A stretch of 64,000 bases of DNA. Source: Diploptera punctata. Its lineage: Eukaryota > Arthropoda > Insecta > Blattodea > Blaberidae. The stretch lies in assembly GCA_030220185.1 (NCBI GenBank), contig JASPKZ010001236.1, positions 62,001-126,000 on the forward strand, written 5' to 3'. Below are positions 37,155-47,787 of this stretch, one piece after another (positions within the stretch are counted from its first letter, which is position 1; every line of letters starts with the position of its first letter). The notes beneath the pieces were generated by a model. The model saw only the letters and a program-made list of their open reading frames with translations, made no database searches and was not told the origin of the DNA. A program made the translations under genes and the position numbers.

Positions 37155-38300
37155 GTTTTCAAATGCTGGGCCTTGACAATGAAGCCATTAGCGTTCTTGC
37201 TCTCCAATATTTCTCTATGGTGGATCCAACAGGTAATACTTCACAGGTTTGTAGGTGTTCTTCAATCATTTCTTCGTCTTTGTTGCATAGAGGACAATTT
37301 GGATTTGTGTAGATTCCTTCTTCTTCTTCTCCTTCCAAGTATTAGGCCAAGGTCTGTTACGATCCTATAGAAAATTTTCCCTCCAGCGTTTCATAGGACG
37401 GCCCAGTGATCTTCGTCCTCTTGGTATATAATTATAAACAGCTTTGGGGATCCGATTTGAACTCATTCTTTCAAGATGGTGTTTCCAATTTAGTTGATAC
37501 TGTTTAATATATTCCAAAATTGGCGTAGTCTTCAATTCTTTTAAGATATCGGTGTTCCTTTTCCGACCCTATCTGGTGTAACCCGCTGTTCTGCGCATGA
37601 ATCTCATTTCACAAGCCGTTATTCTGCTTTCATGTTGTCTTTTTAGTGTCCATGCTTCACTACCATAGGTCAACACTGGTCTAGCCAAAGTGTTATATAA
37701 ACGTAATCTGGTGTTTTTTTGTACAAGGAATGGTTTCATAACTTGATTAATAATTCCTAAACTTTTATTATAACTAGTAATTTTTTCAGGGATATCTTTT
37801 TCATCCCGGATAGAGAGATAATATCCAAGATATTTAAATTGATTATATCTCTCTAAAATTTTATTCTGGAGACAGATTTTATTTTGTATGGGGTCCTTCC
37901 CATGAAATGCCATAATTTTAGTTTTGTTAATTGATATTTCCATATTAAATTTGGCACCTATTTTTTGTAAATTATAAATTGATCGTTGCAAATCATTTTC
38001 GGAAAGTGCCAGAAGAGCTAAATCGTCTGCAAAAAGAATAGCATCGAGTTTGTGGTTCCTATTGATGGGTATATATCCTCGTGTTTTCCTCCATTTGTTT
38101 ATTAATTTATTCATATATATAATTGTGTACATTCCTATTTTATATAAATGTTTGGCCAAATAGTCATGTTCTGTAAGCAGTCTAAATTTTGCTACTGTAG
38201 TTTTACGTGGAATTTCTGGAATAATATCTGGCTTCTTTACTAAAATATTCCATTTTTTGTCTTTGGCTTTATCACATAGGTCTTGGTTTTGTTTGATTTT
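37155..38300 (-). mobile_element. RNase H LINE (C-terminal end), split by another LINE
   Basis: Upstream piece on the minus strand (38300-38123): IIPEIPRKTTVAKFRLLTEH and YLAKHLYKIGMY. Downstream piece (37317-37155): IYTNPNCPLCNKDEEMIEEH and LQTCEVLPVGSTIEKYWRAR. Together these match the element at 16363-16948. The interval 37318-38122 is a younger LINE. Confidence 0.82.
37318..38122 (-). mobile_element. 5'-truncated LINE (FADD palm to 3' tail) with 13-bp duplication
   Basis: TTGTGTAGATTCC (37305-37317) and TTGTGTACATTCC (38123-38135) flank it, one mismatch. Minus-strand ORF: HKLDAILFADDLALLALSEN, FNMEISINKTKIMAFHGKDP, YNQFKYLGYYLSIRDEKDIP and LARPVLTYGSEAWTLKRQHE. It ends in a GAAGAAGAAG tail. 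Same family as 15795-17075. The fragment at 45943-46030 is a copy of its last 90 bp. Confidence 0.88.
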
Positions 38301-38315
38301 ATAATTGAATTTATA

Positions 38316-38342
<27 letters not shown>

Positions 38343-38357
<15 letters not shown>

Positions 38358-38755
38358 GTCCACCGCTGTGGTCTCGAGGTAGCATGCTGCCTTGTCACGC
38401 AGCGGGCCCGTGTTCGATCCCCGGTCGGGGCAGTTTTTCTGGGTGAGGTTTTTATCGGGCCCGTGTTCGATCCCCGGTCGGGGCAGTTTTTCTGGGTGAG
38501 GTTTTTATCGGGGTTTTTCCTCACCTGTAAGACAAATGTCAGGAAAACTTTAAGGCCCAAACAGTCCCCGAAATCATATGGCCATCATCATCATGATCAT
38601 CCTTATCATTATCATCATCATCATCATCCTTCACCGGTGTGGAAAGCAACGGGAAGCTACCACACCTACACAATTCCCTAGTAAAGCTGCAAGCATAGCA
38701 TGAAAATGCTATGATTGCAGTGAAGGACCTGCCTTTGGGCAGAATTACTATGGGT
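38343..38755 (+). repeat. tRNA-derived SINE, family A (tail type 2), with internal duplication
   Basis: Head CCGCTGTGGTCTCGAGGTAG (A box) and GTGTTCGATCCCCGGTCGGG (B box). The B-box segment of about 54 bp occurs twice in tandem (about 38404-38512). Body CTTTAAGGCCCAAACAGTCC; tail CACCGGTGTGGAAAGCAACG. Its twin at 53054-53400 has a single B box. Confidence 0.8.
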
Positions 38756-39207
38756 GGATATATATAATATAAATAAAAACATTGAAATATGAATTTCCAT
38801 ATTACATTCATCTGATATGTTTCAAACTTGTATCTCATTATGACATTTGTTATAACAGGGTATACTGTAGATTAGGAAAATAGATATTTAATTTCAAACT
38901 AAAATTATGAATAATTTAATATTTGAGAGATATGAAACCAAGCAGATACGTATGATATTCCTAAGGTTATTTTTGAAAGCTAACTGTAAAATTGTTGAAT
39001 TTAGGCATCTGCCAGCCTCTGGGTAGAGAGAAAGCACAGTACTGTTAGATTGTCTATTTAAAGGACCAAGAAATATGACCTTGGGTTTTCTTGGCACTGA
39101 AGAGTCAGTATGGGGTGAGTCTGTACAATTCTTATTAATGTCTATGGTTTTTGGAATAGAATCAAAATGGTATCGTTAGAATAATAATAATTTAATGTCC
39201 TTAAAAC

Positions 39208-39582
39208 TTTTTTTTTTCCAAGTGCCCCAGGTGTCATTTCGACATTTCTGGTGTTCTTTTCTGGCATGGTGTATTTGTAACCCACTTCTGAGGTGGGGGC
39301 GCCTGGAAGGCAGGGTTATACTGCCCCGATGATAAGAGAATTGATGATGGTAATGATGCACCAGGAGAGGCCTTAAACTAAATTTAAGCTAATTAGGCGA
39401 ATATGATATTGATGATAATGATGGCCAGATGGTGTTCGGGGACCGTTTGGGCCTTAAAGTTTCTTGACATTGATCTTACATGTGAGGAAAAACCTTACCC
39501 AGGAAACTTGTCCCGACCGGGGATCGAACTCGGGTTCACTGTGTGACAAGCAGCACACTACCTCGAGACCACAGCGGTGGAC
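39208..39582 (-). repeat. tRNA-derived SINE, family A (tail type 1), full length
   Basis: TCCTTAAAAC flanks it at 39198-39207 and 39583-39592. Head on the minus strand starts CACCGCTGTGGTCTCGAGGT, the B box is GAGTTCGATCCCCGGTCGGG, the body has GGCCCAAACGGTCCCCGAAC, and the tail ends CACCTGGGGCACTTGG plus a poly-A. Length is 375 bp. Confidence 0.88.
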
Positions 39583-39739
39583 TCCTTAAAACCTTATAGA
39601 TTAGAAACTAAGGGAATATTGAGATAATGTTAGAATTAAAGTTTAGGTCATAATAGGCATGGTCTCTATTACAAATCTCTCTCTCTCCCTTTTATCGTAC
39701 AACGTAGGAATAATAATTCAATTTAGTTAGAATTAGATT

Positions 39740-40070
39740 TAGTTCATATATCATCATCTGGTATCATGGCAGCTGCCGTCATCTCCTGGAAACCAAATGC
39801 CATTCTTCTCTGTCCATCCATTGATCTTCCTCCAATCCTCTGATACTCCAAGCAGCTTGTACCCCTTCTATCCAAGTTTTCTTCTCTCTTCCTCTTTCCC
39901 ATTGGGATCCATTCCATAACAATGTTTGGCAGTCTTTGCTCTGGCATTCTTTTGACATGGCCATACCACTGTAATCTTTTCTTTTCTATAATGTCTTTGA
40001 TGTCCGGCTTCTCTTGTACACCCATAATTTCCCTTATTTCTTTATTTTGTATTCTATTCATTCTAGATTT
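39740..40070 (-). pseudogene. LINE C-terminal ORF
   Basis: Minus strand 40061-39744: MNRIQNKEIREIMGVQEKPD, KRLQWYGHVKRMPEQRLPNI, VMEWIPMGKRKREENLDRRG. This is the post-RT region; it ends in a GATGATGATATATG-type tail. A short piece of the same 3' end lies at 21676-21755. Confidence 0.78.
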
Positions 40071-40181
40071 TCCAGCTGATGTTCTTAAAGTAACAAGTAG
40101 TTCATATATCTATGTATTAATTTATTTTTAGAAGTCAAAATATATAATTTAAGTTTTTTATAAATTCATTTATTTATGCAG

Positions 40182-40235
40182 AATTCGGCTACCCTTATAT
40201 AGAAATCTCCATATTATAGCTCGGCAGAACTCCAA
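40182..40235 (+). other. Possible isolated exon (54 nt), unassigned
   Basis: A TTTATTTATGCAG acceptor precedes it and GTAAGT follows. In one frame it reads IRLPLYRNLHIIARQNS with split codons at both ends. No family is recognised and no partner exon was found, so this may be a chance pair of splice-like sites. Confidence 0.15.
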
Positions 40236-40394
40236 GTAAGTATTATTTAAATGCTACCTAGACCTCCGAAGAATTCACTTTAAATTCCATCTTAAGCCCT
40301 TTGGTGGAACACATCCCTATCATAACATTATTTTTACTCTACAACACTGAGTGCAGTAAAATAGGCCATTATGAACTTGTTTCAATGTTGTGAA

Positions 40395-40737
40395 GTTTCA
40401 ATTTTACTTTATTCACTTGACCAATCTCATGGGTTAGTGGTCAGCATTTCTGACTACAGTTCATGAGGTCCTGAGTTCGATTCCCAGTCAGATCTTAGGA
40501 GTTTTTTCTTAAAGGTAATTATTTCTGTGTTTGCCCGTGGTCTGGAATTTAGGTTAAGTTTAGGTTGAGAACTCTCTTGGCTCTTCATTATCATTTATCA
40601 ATTATCATATCATCAGGGTAACGTAATTCTGTCTTCCAGGTGCCCCAACCTAAGAAATGGATTACAATTCCACCAATGCCAGGGGAGAAAAAGAAATGTC
40701 ATAAAAGACAACCTGGTGGAATTGGAAGAAAAAGAAA
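40395..40737 (+). repeat. SINE with a different tRNA head but the family A type-1 tail
   Basis: Head TGGGTTAGTGGTCAGCATTT (A box) and CTGAGTTCGATTCCCAGTCA (B box). Its tail GTCTTCCAGGTGCCCCAACC ... ACAACCTGGTGGAATTGG matches 39208-39582 and 1-309. Different heads on one tail imply recombination or template switching between SINEs. Confidence 0.65.
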
Positions 40738-40739
<2 letters not shown>

Positions 40740-40769
<30 letters not shown>

Positions 40770-42059
40770 ATGTATTTATTTTGACTATTTAACTCATGCC
40801 CTAAATGGTAGTCAATGACCGATCACGTTTCAATGAATTTTGTTTTACAACCAATCACAGTCTTGTTTTATCTCGATATTTATCGTATTCTGTTTACCAA
40901 AATAAAGAAAGCTCCTCTTTTTAATATTCTGAACAGATCAGAGCATTATTTTGCAGTGACTGACTCTCTAACAAATACATTGAATGTAGCAAATAATTAA
41001 CAGATTCCTTCTGCCTACACATTTGATAATTGTGTATTCAATAATTGTGTTTTTAAATAATGATTTTACTGAGTAGTTTCCTAAAAAAATAATTAATAAC
41101 CTATAATGTTGGTTATAATATACAGTTTGATGTGTGTAATTTTGTCTTCACTAGGGTGCATTCTTACAATATTGCGATCCTATGTGGCAATAAATAATAT
41201 GATCAAGTTGCAGTGGATGAACAAATGAAATATAACCAAACATTTCTCATTTGTTTTCAAACATTGTCGTTTACATTAAATATATACATATTTTTAAATG
41301 ACTATATTTAAATAATGATTTGTGAGTAAACAGCTTAATTTTATACATTAAATAGACCTAAAAATGCCACTCTTGATTTCCAAATCCTCTAGATAAATTG
41401 GAAATCACTCGTGGCATTACTTATGATTATTTCATCTGATGGCAACTCTTTCTTTTTTTTTAATTTGATTTGTATACCTTTAAGAACAAATGCATATTAA
41501 AACACTGTATCAAGGTGTAAAAATACTTAACTACAAGAGAAATATAAAAATATGTTGATTTTATATATCTGTATAAAGCTTTATTACAGAAATAGTAGAT
41601 TTTTGCTTGTATCGGAAAATTTCTTTATGAAAAATTTTGGGATGGATGTTTAAAAGAGATATCTCCAAGGGTGGATGGGTAAAGAGAAATATATCCAAAA
41701 CTGTGAAAAGTGAGTTAATTTAGAGAGAGTGACATTTTTTTTTTTTTTCCATGTCATAAGAAAGAAAATATTGGTATTGCAGGACAGAGCAATACCTTAC
41801 AGTGACAATGATGATTTATATATTTCATGGTAACTCATAATTTTGGATTCTTGATATGTAAAAAGATAAAATTGGGATGGATTTACCTCTCTTTACTCAC
41901 CCATCCGAGATGGAGATAAATTGGGAATGAGAAGATTAATATAATAATAATCACCAACCACCAATTCAACAGTTAGAAGTAATTAGATAATGATACATAG
42001 TGTATATAAACTATAGTCTTCAAGAAATCTACAATTATGAGGCAAATCGTTATAATTCT
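40740..42059. other. No recognisable feature
   Basis: After a short TATA/TGTG run the region is AT-rich and single-copy within the window. It contains a near-duplicate pair GGATGGATGTTTAAAAGAGA / GTGGATGGGTAAAGAGAAA but no gene. Confidence 0.35.
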
Positions 42060-42154
42060 ATCATATTTTTAAAAATACTATAGGAAGTAACATTAAAAGG
42101 TTTAATAATTGAGATATTTGGTCCTTATATTCTTACCTCTTATGGTTGTTTTTG

Positions 42155-42196
42155 TTGAACATATGTTTCAAGGCTTCTGAGCCCCATCTTCAGCAA
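42155..42196 (-). ncRNA. Hammerhead-like motif, all elements intact
   Basis: Minus strand: helix I TTG / CAA, core CTGAAGAT (42193-42186), helix II GGGGCT / AGCCTT with loop CAGA, GAAA, helix III ACATATGT, T at the cleavage position. Confidence 0.75.
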
Positions 42197-42664
42197 TTAC
42201 AGATTAAACTTTTATAGGAATAAATCACTATAAGGTTTAATTTAAGCTAAATTAAAATGTTTCATACCTCTCCTCATAATTAATTATAATATATATATTT
42301 TTTTATAATTATAATATCATATATAATATTAATTATGAGGAGAGGTATCAAACATTTTAATTTAGCTTAAATTGCACTGATTTTTCTCAAGTTATCAGTC
42401 CTGATTATGAATTTTGGAATTCCCGGAGAAAGGAACCTCATTAGCAATTTAGGTAAAATTTTATCACTCACCTCATATTTTTCTTATTTTTTTTTTTAAT
42501 TTAAACTAGTTTTGGAAATTTATATATCAGTTCCATCATCAGTATCCCTGCGACCGTTGTACTGTCCTAAAATAAGTAACTCATTAGCAAGTTCATTGGA
42601 CCCTAGGCAAAGGGAGCAGGAATCAAGAATCAGGGCCGACAACTTGAGAAAAATCAGTCTGTAA

Positions 42665-42706
42665 TCACTGAAGATGGGACTCAGAAGCCTTGAAACATAT
42701 GTTCAA
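42665..42706 (+). ncRNA. Hammerhead-like motif, right arm
   Basis: Core CTGAAGAT 42668-42675, helix II GGGACT / AGCCTT with one mismatch, GAAA, ACATATGT, T. Helix I is lost (TCA / CAA). A third copy at 42918-42960 has core 42922-42929 and a perfect helix II GGGGCT / AGCCTT. Confidence 0.6.
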
Positions 42707-43189
42707 CAAAAACAACCATAAGAGGTAAGAAAATAAAGACCAAATATCTTAATTATTAAATCAAACCTCTTAATGTTACTTCCTGATGTATTTTTAAAAT
42801 TAAGAGGTTTATTTAATAATTAAGATATCTGATCTTTGTATTTTTAACATCATATGGTTGTTTTTGTTGAACATATGTTTCAAGGCTTGTGAGCCCCATC
42901 TTAAAAATCAGTCTGTAAAAGCTGAAGATGGGGCTCATAAGCCTTGAAACATATGTTCAACAAAAACAACCATAAGAGGGTAGAATACACAGACCAAATA
43001 TCTTAATTATTAAAATTCTAACTATTTACTAATAATAGGGGTGTTAAGATAAATGAAAGTAGTATTCATTTGGTTAATAGATTGAACATTTCATTGATGC
43101 CAGTCTTGCATCTCTTTTTGCACACCCACCCGAGAATTCTTCTTTTGATTCTCCTTATTTTAATTATTTTATTTTAAAATGTATTTTTG

Positions 43190-43690
43190 TACTCTCAGAG
43201 ACATTAACACATAATAATCTTTTTGATAATGAATATGAAGTATACTTCCAACAAGATGGGCTCCACCTCACTTTCATACTGATGTTAGAAATTTTCTTAG
43301 TAACTCATTCAATAAGAGATGGATAGATAAAGAGGAAGTGCTATGGAGTTCCCTCCTCGATCTCATGATTTAACCCCTCTAGACTTCTACCTTTGGGGAA
43401 CTTTAAAGAAAACAGTGAGTACCACAAATCCACAAACACTGGAGGAACTGAGAGATCAGATTAAACATGCCATCAACGATTTTCCATTAGCAACAATCCA
43501 GACGGTATGTCGCTTTGTTTGACATCGTCATAGAGAGTTTACTGTAGCAAAAGGTGGGCATTTTGAACATGTTAAGGCTTATGGAAGTTTAAGGAATACA
43601 ACATAAAAATTGTATTTCTGTCTCCTTTCATTGCTGAGAAATAATATTTCAAAGAGTGTATACATAATTTTCAGACACTCTGTAGAAAAA
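43190..43690 (+). pseudogene. Mariner-type transposase C-terminal fragment
   Basis: YFQQDGAPPHFHTDVRNFLS, then PPRSHDLTPLDFYLWGTLKK and TLEELRDQIKHAINDF. D-x-A-x-x-H and S-x-D-x-x-P-x-D-F-x-x-W-G are the last two catalytic blocks of Tc1/mariner DDE transposases. One frameshift lies near 43340, with two stops after 43530. A terminus TTTTCAGACACTCTGTA is at about 43671-43687. It complements the N-terminal part at 24.6-25.6 kb. Confidence 0.82.
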
Positions 43691-44236
43691 CTCAACTTTT
43701 CTGTTTAAAATATAGATTATTGGAGAATCAAATCAGAAGCAAATAGATAATGCTGTTGTCATACAGCAAATAATTTATTATCCTTGTATATTTATACAAT
43801 AATGGTCGGTACTTGATCCGTGTTTTCACCAAAAGCCCCAATGTAAATACAGATCAGAGAGTAGTTAGTTCAGAGCTACCAGGAAGCATAAATGTAAACA
43901 GCAGTGTTTACAATGTTCAAATCATTACTTTATGATTATATTCTCAATAAATTTTAATGTCTTTGAGTGTACCATCTGTACTAAAAATGAAAGAAAATAT
44001 TTTTTTTTAATGTTACTAATGTCAATATGAAAAAAAGATCTGGTATATACTAAGTTATATATATATATTTTTTTTCCTGCATTGTATTTAAAAATATGTG
44101 GTTGTTCAAAGATTTTTTTAGTAATCTGTTATTATCACGTTGTGTGGGAAAGAAAATAATTTTACTTATGTCTTTTTCTTCTTAAGCCTTTTCTTTCCCT
44201 GTGCCAGGTTTGCACTCCCTAATGGAAACTTATTTG

Positions 44237-44505
44237 CCAACAGTAATATAATGTATGGTTAAAAACTATTAAATAGTTACCTTGTAGGTCCGTCTCCTCA
44301 ACTCAAGTTATTTTAAAATTCTGTAGGCCTTTCGGGACTAGTCCCATCATCAGCAGAATGCATTAGGTCTGTATTTATTGACCCTTGATGGGACTAGTCC
44401 CGAAAGGCTACAAAATTTTAAAATTACTTAAGTTGAGGAGACGGACCTACAAGGTAACTATTTTATAGTTTTTAACCGTACATTATATTACTGTGAACTA
44501 ATATC
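44237..44505. mobile_element. Foldback of the TACCTTGTAGGTC family, arms about 125 bp
   Basis: Left CAGTAATATAATGTATGGTT ... TAGTTACCTTGTAGGTCCG and right CGGACCTACAAGGTAACTA ... CCGTACATTATATTACTG. Related to the foldbacks at 50245-50500 and to single arms at 3640 and 48725. No clear duplication. Confidence 0.82.
44319..44358 (-). ncRNA. Hammerhead-like motif with the longest helix I
   Basis: Minus strand: helix I TTCTG / CAGAA, five Watson-Crick pairs. Core CTGATGAT (44353-44346). Helix II GGGAC / GTCCC with loop TA directly before GAAA (44333-44330). Helix III AGGCCT, A at the cleavage position. The most complete motif in the window; the right-arm partner at 44385-44420 lacks the core. 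Confidence 0.8.
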
Positions 44506-44643
44506 TCAACGGAAACATACCATGAATTTTACTAGTATCAACTTATTTACCAAGTTAATTTAGTTAGTGATAGAGGTACAGTCATTTACCCATAGATGTC
44601 AGCAAGTGATAGAGGGTTGAACTAGCGCCTTGATGATACCCAC

Positions 44644-45237
44644 GGGTCACATGCAAATACATTAGTCTCTACTCAAATTACTTCCAATCACTGGTGAGCT
44701 GACTCACCGTGAGCAAGTGAAAAGATCGAATTAGCTACCCACTAACTGGTCATGCATGAAAGTCGTCGTTTTCATAATATTGGCAAGAAATTACCTAGAA
44801 TTCTCAGCGATAAAACCACTTCCGTTATTTTCGTCTGCTACAGAGGAACTCATTTACTCTTGTGTCCCGCAAAAAATACTGTATACAACGATGTCTGCAT
44901 CATGCAATATTATGCCAATTCTCCTGTTCTTCCAGTTGAATTCTTTGGTAGACTCTATCAAATTCCTCTTCTCCGCGTATACCGAAAACATGATCAAAGT
45001 CTTCAAGGTCCGACATCTTGGATAAAGCGGCAAGGTTTCAAACTACATCGGTTCCCTTCATGATTCTCACGATAAGTTTCTATCTTAAACTATGATCTTA
45101 AGTTACCTCGTCAGGTAGCTTACAAATTTCAACAATTATTATCGCATGAATAGATTTCTGAGTAAGCAAAATCGTATAGGATAAAACTTTCTCAGCAGAG
45201 AACGCCTTTTACGGTCTAATGTGTTCAAAGATTCGAC
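44644..45237 (-). mobile_element. PIF/Harbinger-like element, copy 4 (inverted)
   Basis: Minus-strand copy of the 6829-7395 family, with the GGGTCACATGCAAATAC end on the left and ...GATTCGACC on the right. The ORF equivalent reads on the minus strand from about 45016. Flanking duplication is not clear here. Confidence 0.6.
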
Positions 45238-45284
45238 CGTGGTGAGTAACTTAAGTATAACTGAATGGGAAAGGTCGGTAAATT

Positions 45285-45480
45285 TTGCACAGAGGCATTT
45301 TTATTCAGGTTGTGGTTCTTTTACGAGCATGAAAATCTTCAGACTTAGGACCCATGGCTTAAAGTCTCTCCCAGAGCACTTATTCCTTGGATTTTTCCAT
45401 CCTAAAAAATCCATCGAACATAGCCGGGTTTGAACTCACATCCCTCAGAACTAGAGGTACCGCTAACCCACCGTGACTGA
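45285..45480 (-). repeat. tRNA-derived SINE, family D
   Basis: Second reversed copy of family D: TTTTACGAGCATGAAAATCT, GGACCCATGGCTTAAAG and GCCGGGTTTGAACTCACATC. It directly follows the fourth PIF/Harbinger-like copy. Confidence 0.6.
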
Positions 45481-45484
45481 CATT

Positions 45485-45940
45485 TTCAATATGCTAAAAA
45501 ATATGGTTTATACTTTTTTTTCACATTTTGTTTAAAAATGCTGTTATATAGGGTTTTTTTAGTATTATAATTATAAGTATATTATTAACACGCTGTTTGA
45601 TAAATTTTTTTTTGTTAATTATAATAATCTCAATATTCAGAAAATATATGGTAATACTAAATTGTATTTTTTTTTCACATTTATTTAAAAATATATTAAT
45701 CAAGTTTGATTGTTTGTTTTTTTTTTTAGTATATGAGTCTATTATATTATTGCACTGCATGGAGAAATTATCTTTTTTCAATGTTACTAGTATACAAATT
45801 GTACAAAAAAAAAAAGATCTGGTATCCACTAAATTATATATTATATGGTTTTTTTTCACATTATATTTAAAATATATTATTATTCAAGTTTTCTTTATGT
45901 TAACAGTTTATTATTATCACTGCATGGAAAAATGTGTTTT
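45485..45940. repeat. Degenerate tandem-like AT array
   Basis: Units containing TTATTATTGCACTGCATGGA, TTTTTTTCACATTTTATTTA, TTTTTTAGTATTATGA and AATGTTACTAATGTCA recur irregularly at 44000-44170, 45500-45900, 46490-46790 and 47440-47650. Spacing and order are similar each time, so an old satellite-like repeat about 150-180 bp long is likely, now broken by later insertions. Confidence 0.5.
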
Positions 45941-45942
45941 AT

Positions 45943-46030
45943 TGTCTTCTTCTTCCTTCCAAGTATTAGGCCAAGGCCTGTTACGATCCTATAGAAAATT
46001 TTCCTTCCAGCGTTTCATAGGACGGCCCAG
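45943..46030 (-). repeat. LINE 3' end scrap (same family as 37318-38122)
   Basis: TATTAGGCCAAGGCCTGTTA, CGATCCTATAGAAAATTTTC and AGCGTTTCATAGGACGGCCC match 37340-37400 closely, with the TCTTCTTCTT tail at the left. Confidence 0.75.
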
Positions 46031-46204
46031 AGTTGTCCTTTTTCATGCTTTGGTCGTCATTAGTTTGATCCTTCCGGGAAATTCTCGTATAAGACTTGAA
46101 AGCATAATAATAGTCCCTTCGATTGGTTGCTGGCCAAAGGAAGGCAAGACCAGTGATGGGGCTGCCATCTTATAGCCTCTGGTCAGGCTTTTCTGGAGAA
46201 GAAA

Positions 46205-46430
46205 AGAAAATAAAGGAAAGAAGAAATGGAAGAAAGGAAAGACTCCTTAGCCCTCGGATGCCCTAATAGCGTCGGGGTCGAAAAAAACAAGAGTTAACCA
46301 AGAGAGGTTAGATAGTAAAGTTAAAAGAGTGCAAAACACAAGTAAGTGGAAGAAATGTTTTGCTCAGCTTGGGCACCTTGTGGTCGCCATCCACATATCC
46401 CCTAGATGAGGACCCCTGAGGTTTGTTTTA
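46205..46430 (-). repeat. Unclassified interspersed repeat
   Basis: GACTCCTTAGCCCTCGGATG, CCTAATAGCGTCGGGGTCG, AAGAGTTAACCAAGAGAGG and GGTCGCCATCCACATATCCC. GC content is above its AT-rich surroundings. It resembles a high-copy insect repeat I have seen before but cannot name; no ORF. Confidence 0.4.
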
Positions 46431-46929
46431 TTGTTACTTTTAAAAGTATACAAAAGAGATCTGAAATGTACTAAATTTTATAAATGTAATTATATTTTAA
46501 AGTGTATTTACTTTTTTTAGTATTATGATTCTTTTGTTATCATATTGTATGGAAGAAATATTTTTTTTTTCACATTTTATTTATTAAAAGTGATTATTAT
46601 TCAGATTTTTTAATATTATGAATTTATTTTTATTGCACTGCATACAAAAAATGTCCTTTTTGAATGTTATTAATGTTAATACAAAAAAATGTTATATACA
46701 TTTTTTTTTATTTCCACAATATATCTAATAATACATTATTATCCAAGATTTTTTAGTATTGTGAGTATATTATTATTGCACTGTCATATTCTATATATGA
46801 CATGAAAAGAAAAATAAATGCCTGAGTCGAGACCTCTAACTCTATACGTTAGTGCTCTAACCATGTGAGCCCCTGAGGAATCCTAACACAAACATTTATT
46901 TTTCTTGTGTGTGTGTGTGTATATACAGC

Positions 46930-47190
46930 AGAAGCAGAAGAAAGCATAATTGTAAGAATTGAGAAGGATTTAAAGTGGTTAGGACATGTTTTAAGAATGG
47001 AAGTTGAGCGATGGCTGAAGCAACTATATGAATGGCATCCGAACAGAAAGAAGAAAAGAGGGAGACCAAAGTTAACATGGAAGGAAAACATGAAGACAGT
47101 AATGCAAGCTAGAGGGCTAAGCATCGAAGATGCCCAAGATCGTAGGCTTTGGAGGTTTGGCACGGGAAGACGGCAGCAGCTGTAAAAACC
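46930..47190 (+). pseudogene. LINE C-terminal ORF
   Basis: EAEESIIVRIEKDLKWLGHV, LRMEVERWLKQLYEWHPNRK and KKRGRPKLTWKENMKTVMQA. It ends RRLWRFGTGRRQQL, stop at about 47185, then an ATAGATAAATAGATAG tail. The typical [KR]WLGHVxRM...GRPKxxW block. Confidence 0.82.
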
Positions 47191-47212
47191 CGAAGATAGA
47201 TAAATAGATAGA

Positions 47213-47253
<41 letters not shown>

Positions 47254-47787
47254 TCTCATTTCACGAGAAACAGTGGGATATCTGTCCAACTGCCATCTAG
47301 TGGCTACTGCAACAAGAAAGCATTTTAAAGAGAATTTATATTTTATAGCAGTAAATTTTTTACATTTAGCAATGAAGGTCAATTAATTTTGATATTGCAG
47401 ATTTGCCCTTATTTATCCTCTCATTCATTTTATTATTATTATTATTATTATATTGCATTTTTTTAATGTTACCAATATCACTATGCAAAAAAAAATGATA
47501 TATATTAAATTATATATATTTTGCACATTGGTATTTAGTAATACGTTGTTTTTAGTGTTGTAAGTCTATTATTATCACACTACATGGAATAAAGATATTT
47601 TCTGAATGTTACCTAATGTCACTATACAAGTAAGATCTGGTATATACCAAATCTTGCTAAAATGATGTGTTATATGAGACAGGAAACTTTTTCTGAGCAT
47701 TTCACATTGGGATTAGTAAAATTTTTTTTTTGGTAATTATGAAGAAACGTATGAGTAATTAAATAATAAATGAACAATAACTGAACT

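Larger units (their letters stand above)
42060..43020. mobile_element. Nested PLE foldbacks (at least three units)
   Basis: Outer unit: 42064-42195 (reversed tail TAGGAAGTAACATTAAAAGG, TTACCTCTTATGGTTGTTTT) with right arm 42640-42790 (AACAACCATAAGAGGTAAGA ... CCTCTTAATGTTACTTCCTG). Inside lie a small foldback 42205-42380 (tail AGGAATAAATCACTATAAGG, arms CATACCTCTCCTCATAATTA) and a minus arm 42440-42560. A second outer-type foldback follows at 42795-43020. Confidence 0.75.

Noticed and set aside
40182..40235. A second host gene downstream of the START gene
   Set aside because: A single 54-nt stretch with splice-like borders and no family match; listed only as a weak possibility.
44756..45025. 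ORFs of about 90-100 aa in the 44.7-45.1 kb region
   Set aside because: They are antisense frames of the PIF/Harbinger-like copy 4; the conserved frame is on the other strand.
45597..46175. A 192-aa ORF
   Set aside because: Low-complexity phenylalanine/isoleucine-rich translation of the AT array joined to a LINE scrap; no conserved domain.
46849..47382. A 177-aa minus-strand ORF
   Set aside because: Antisense to the LINE C-terminal ORF at 46930-47190 and includes microsatellite translation (IYIYIY, THTHT).
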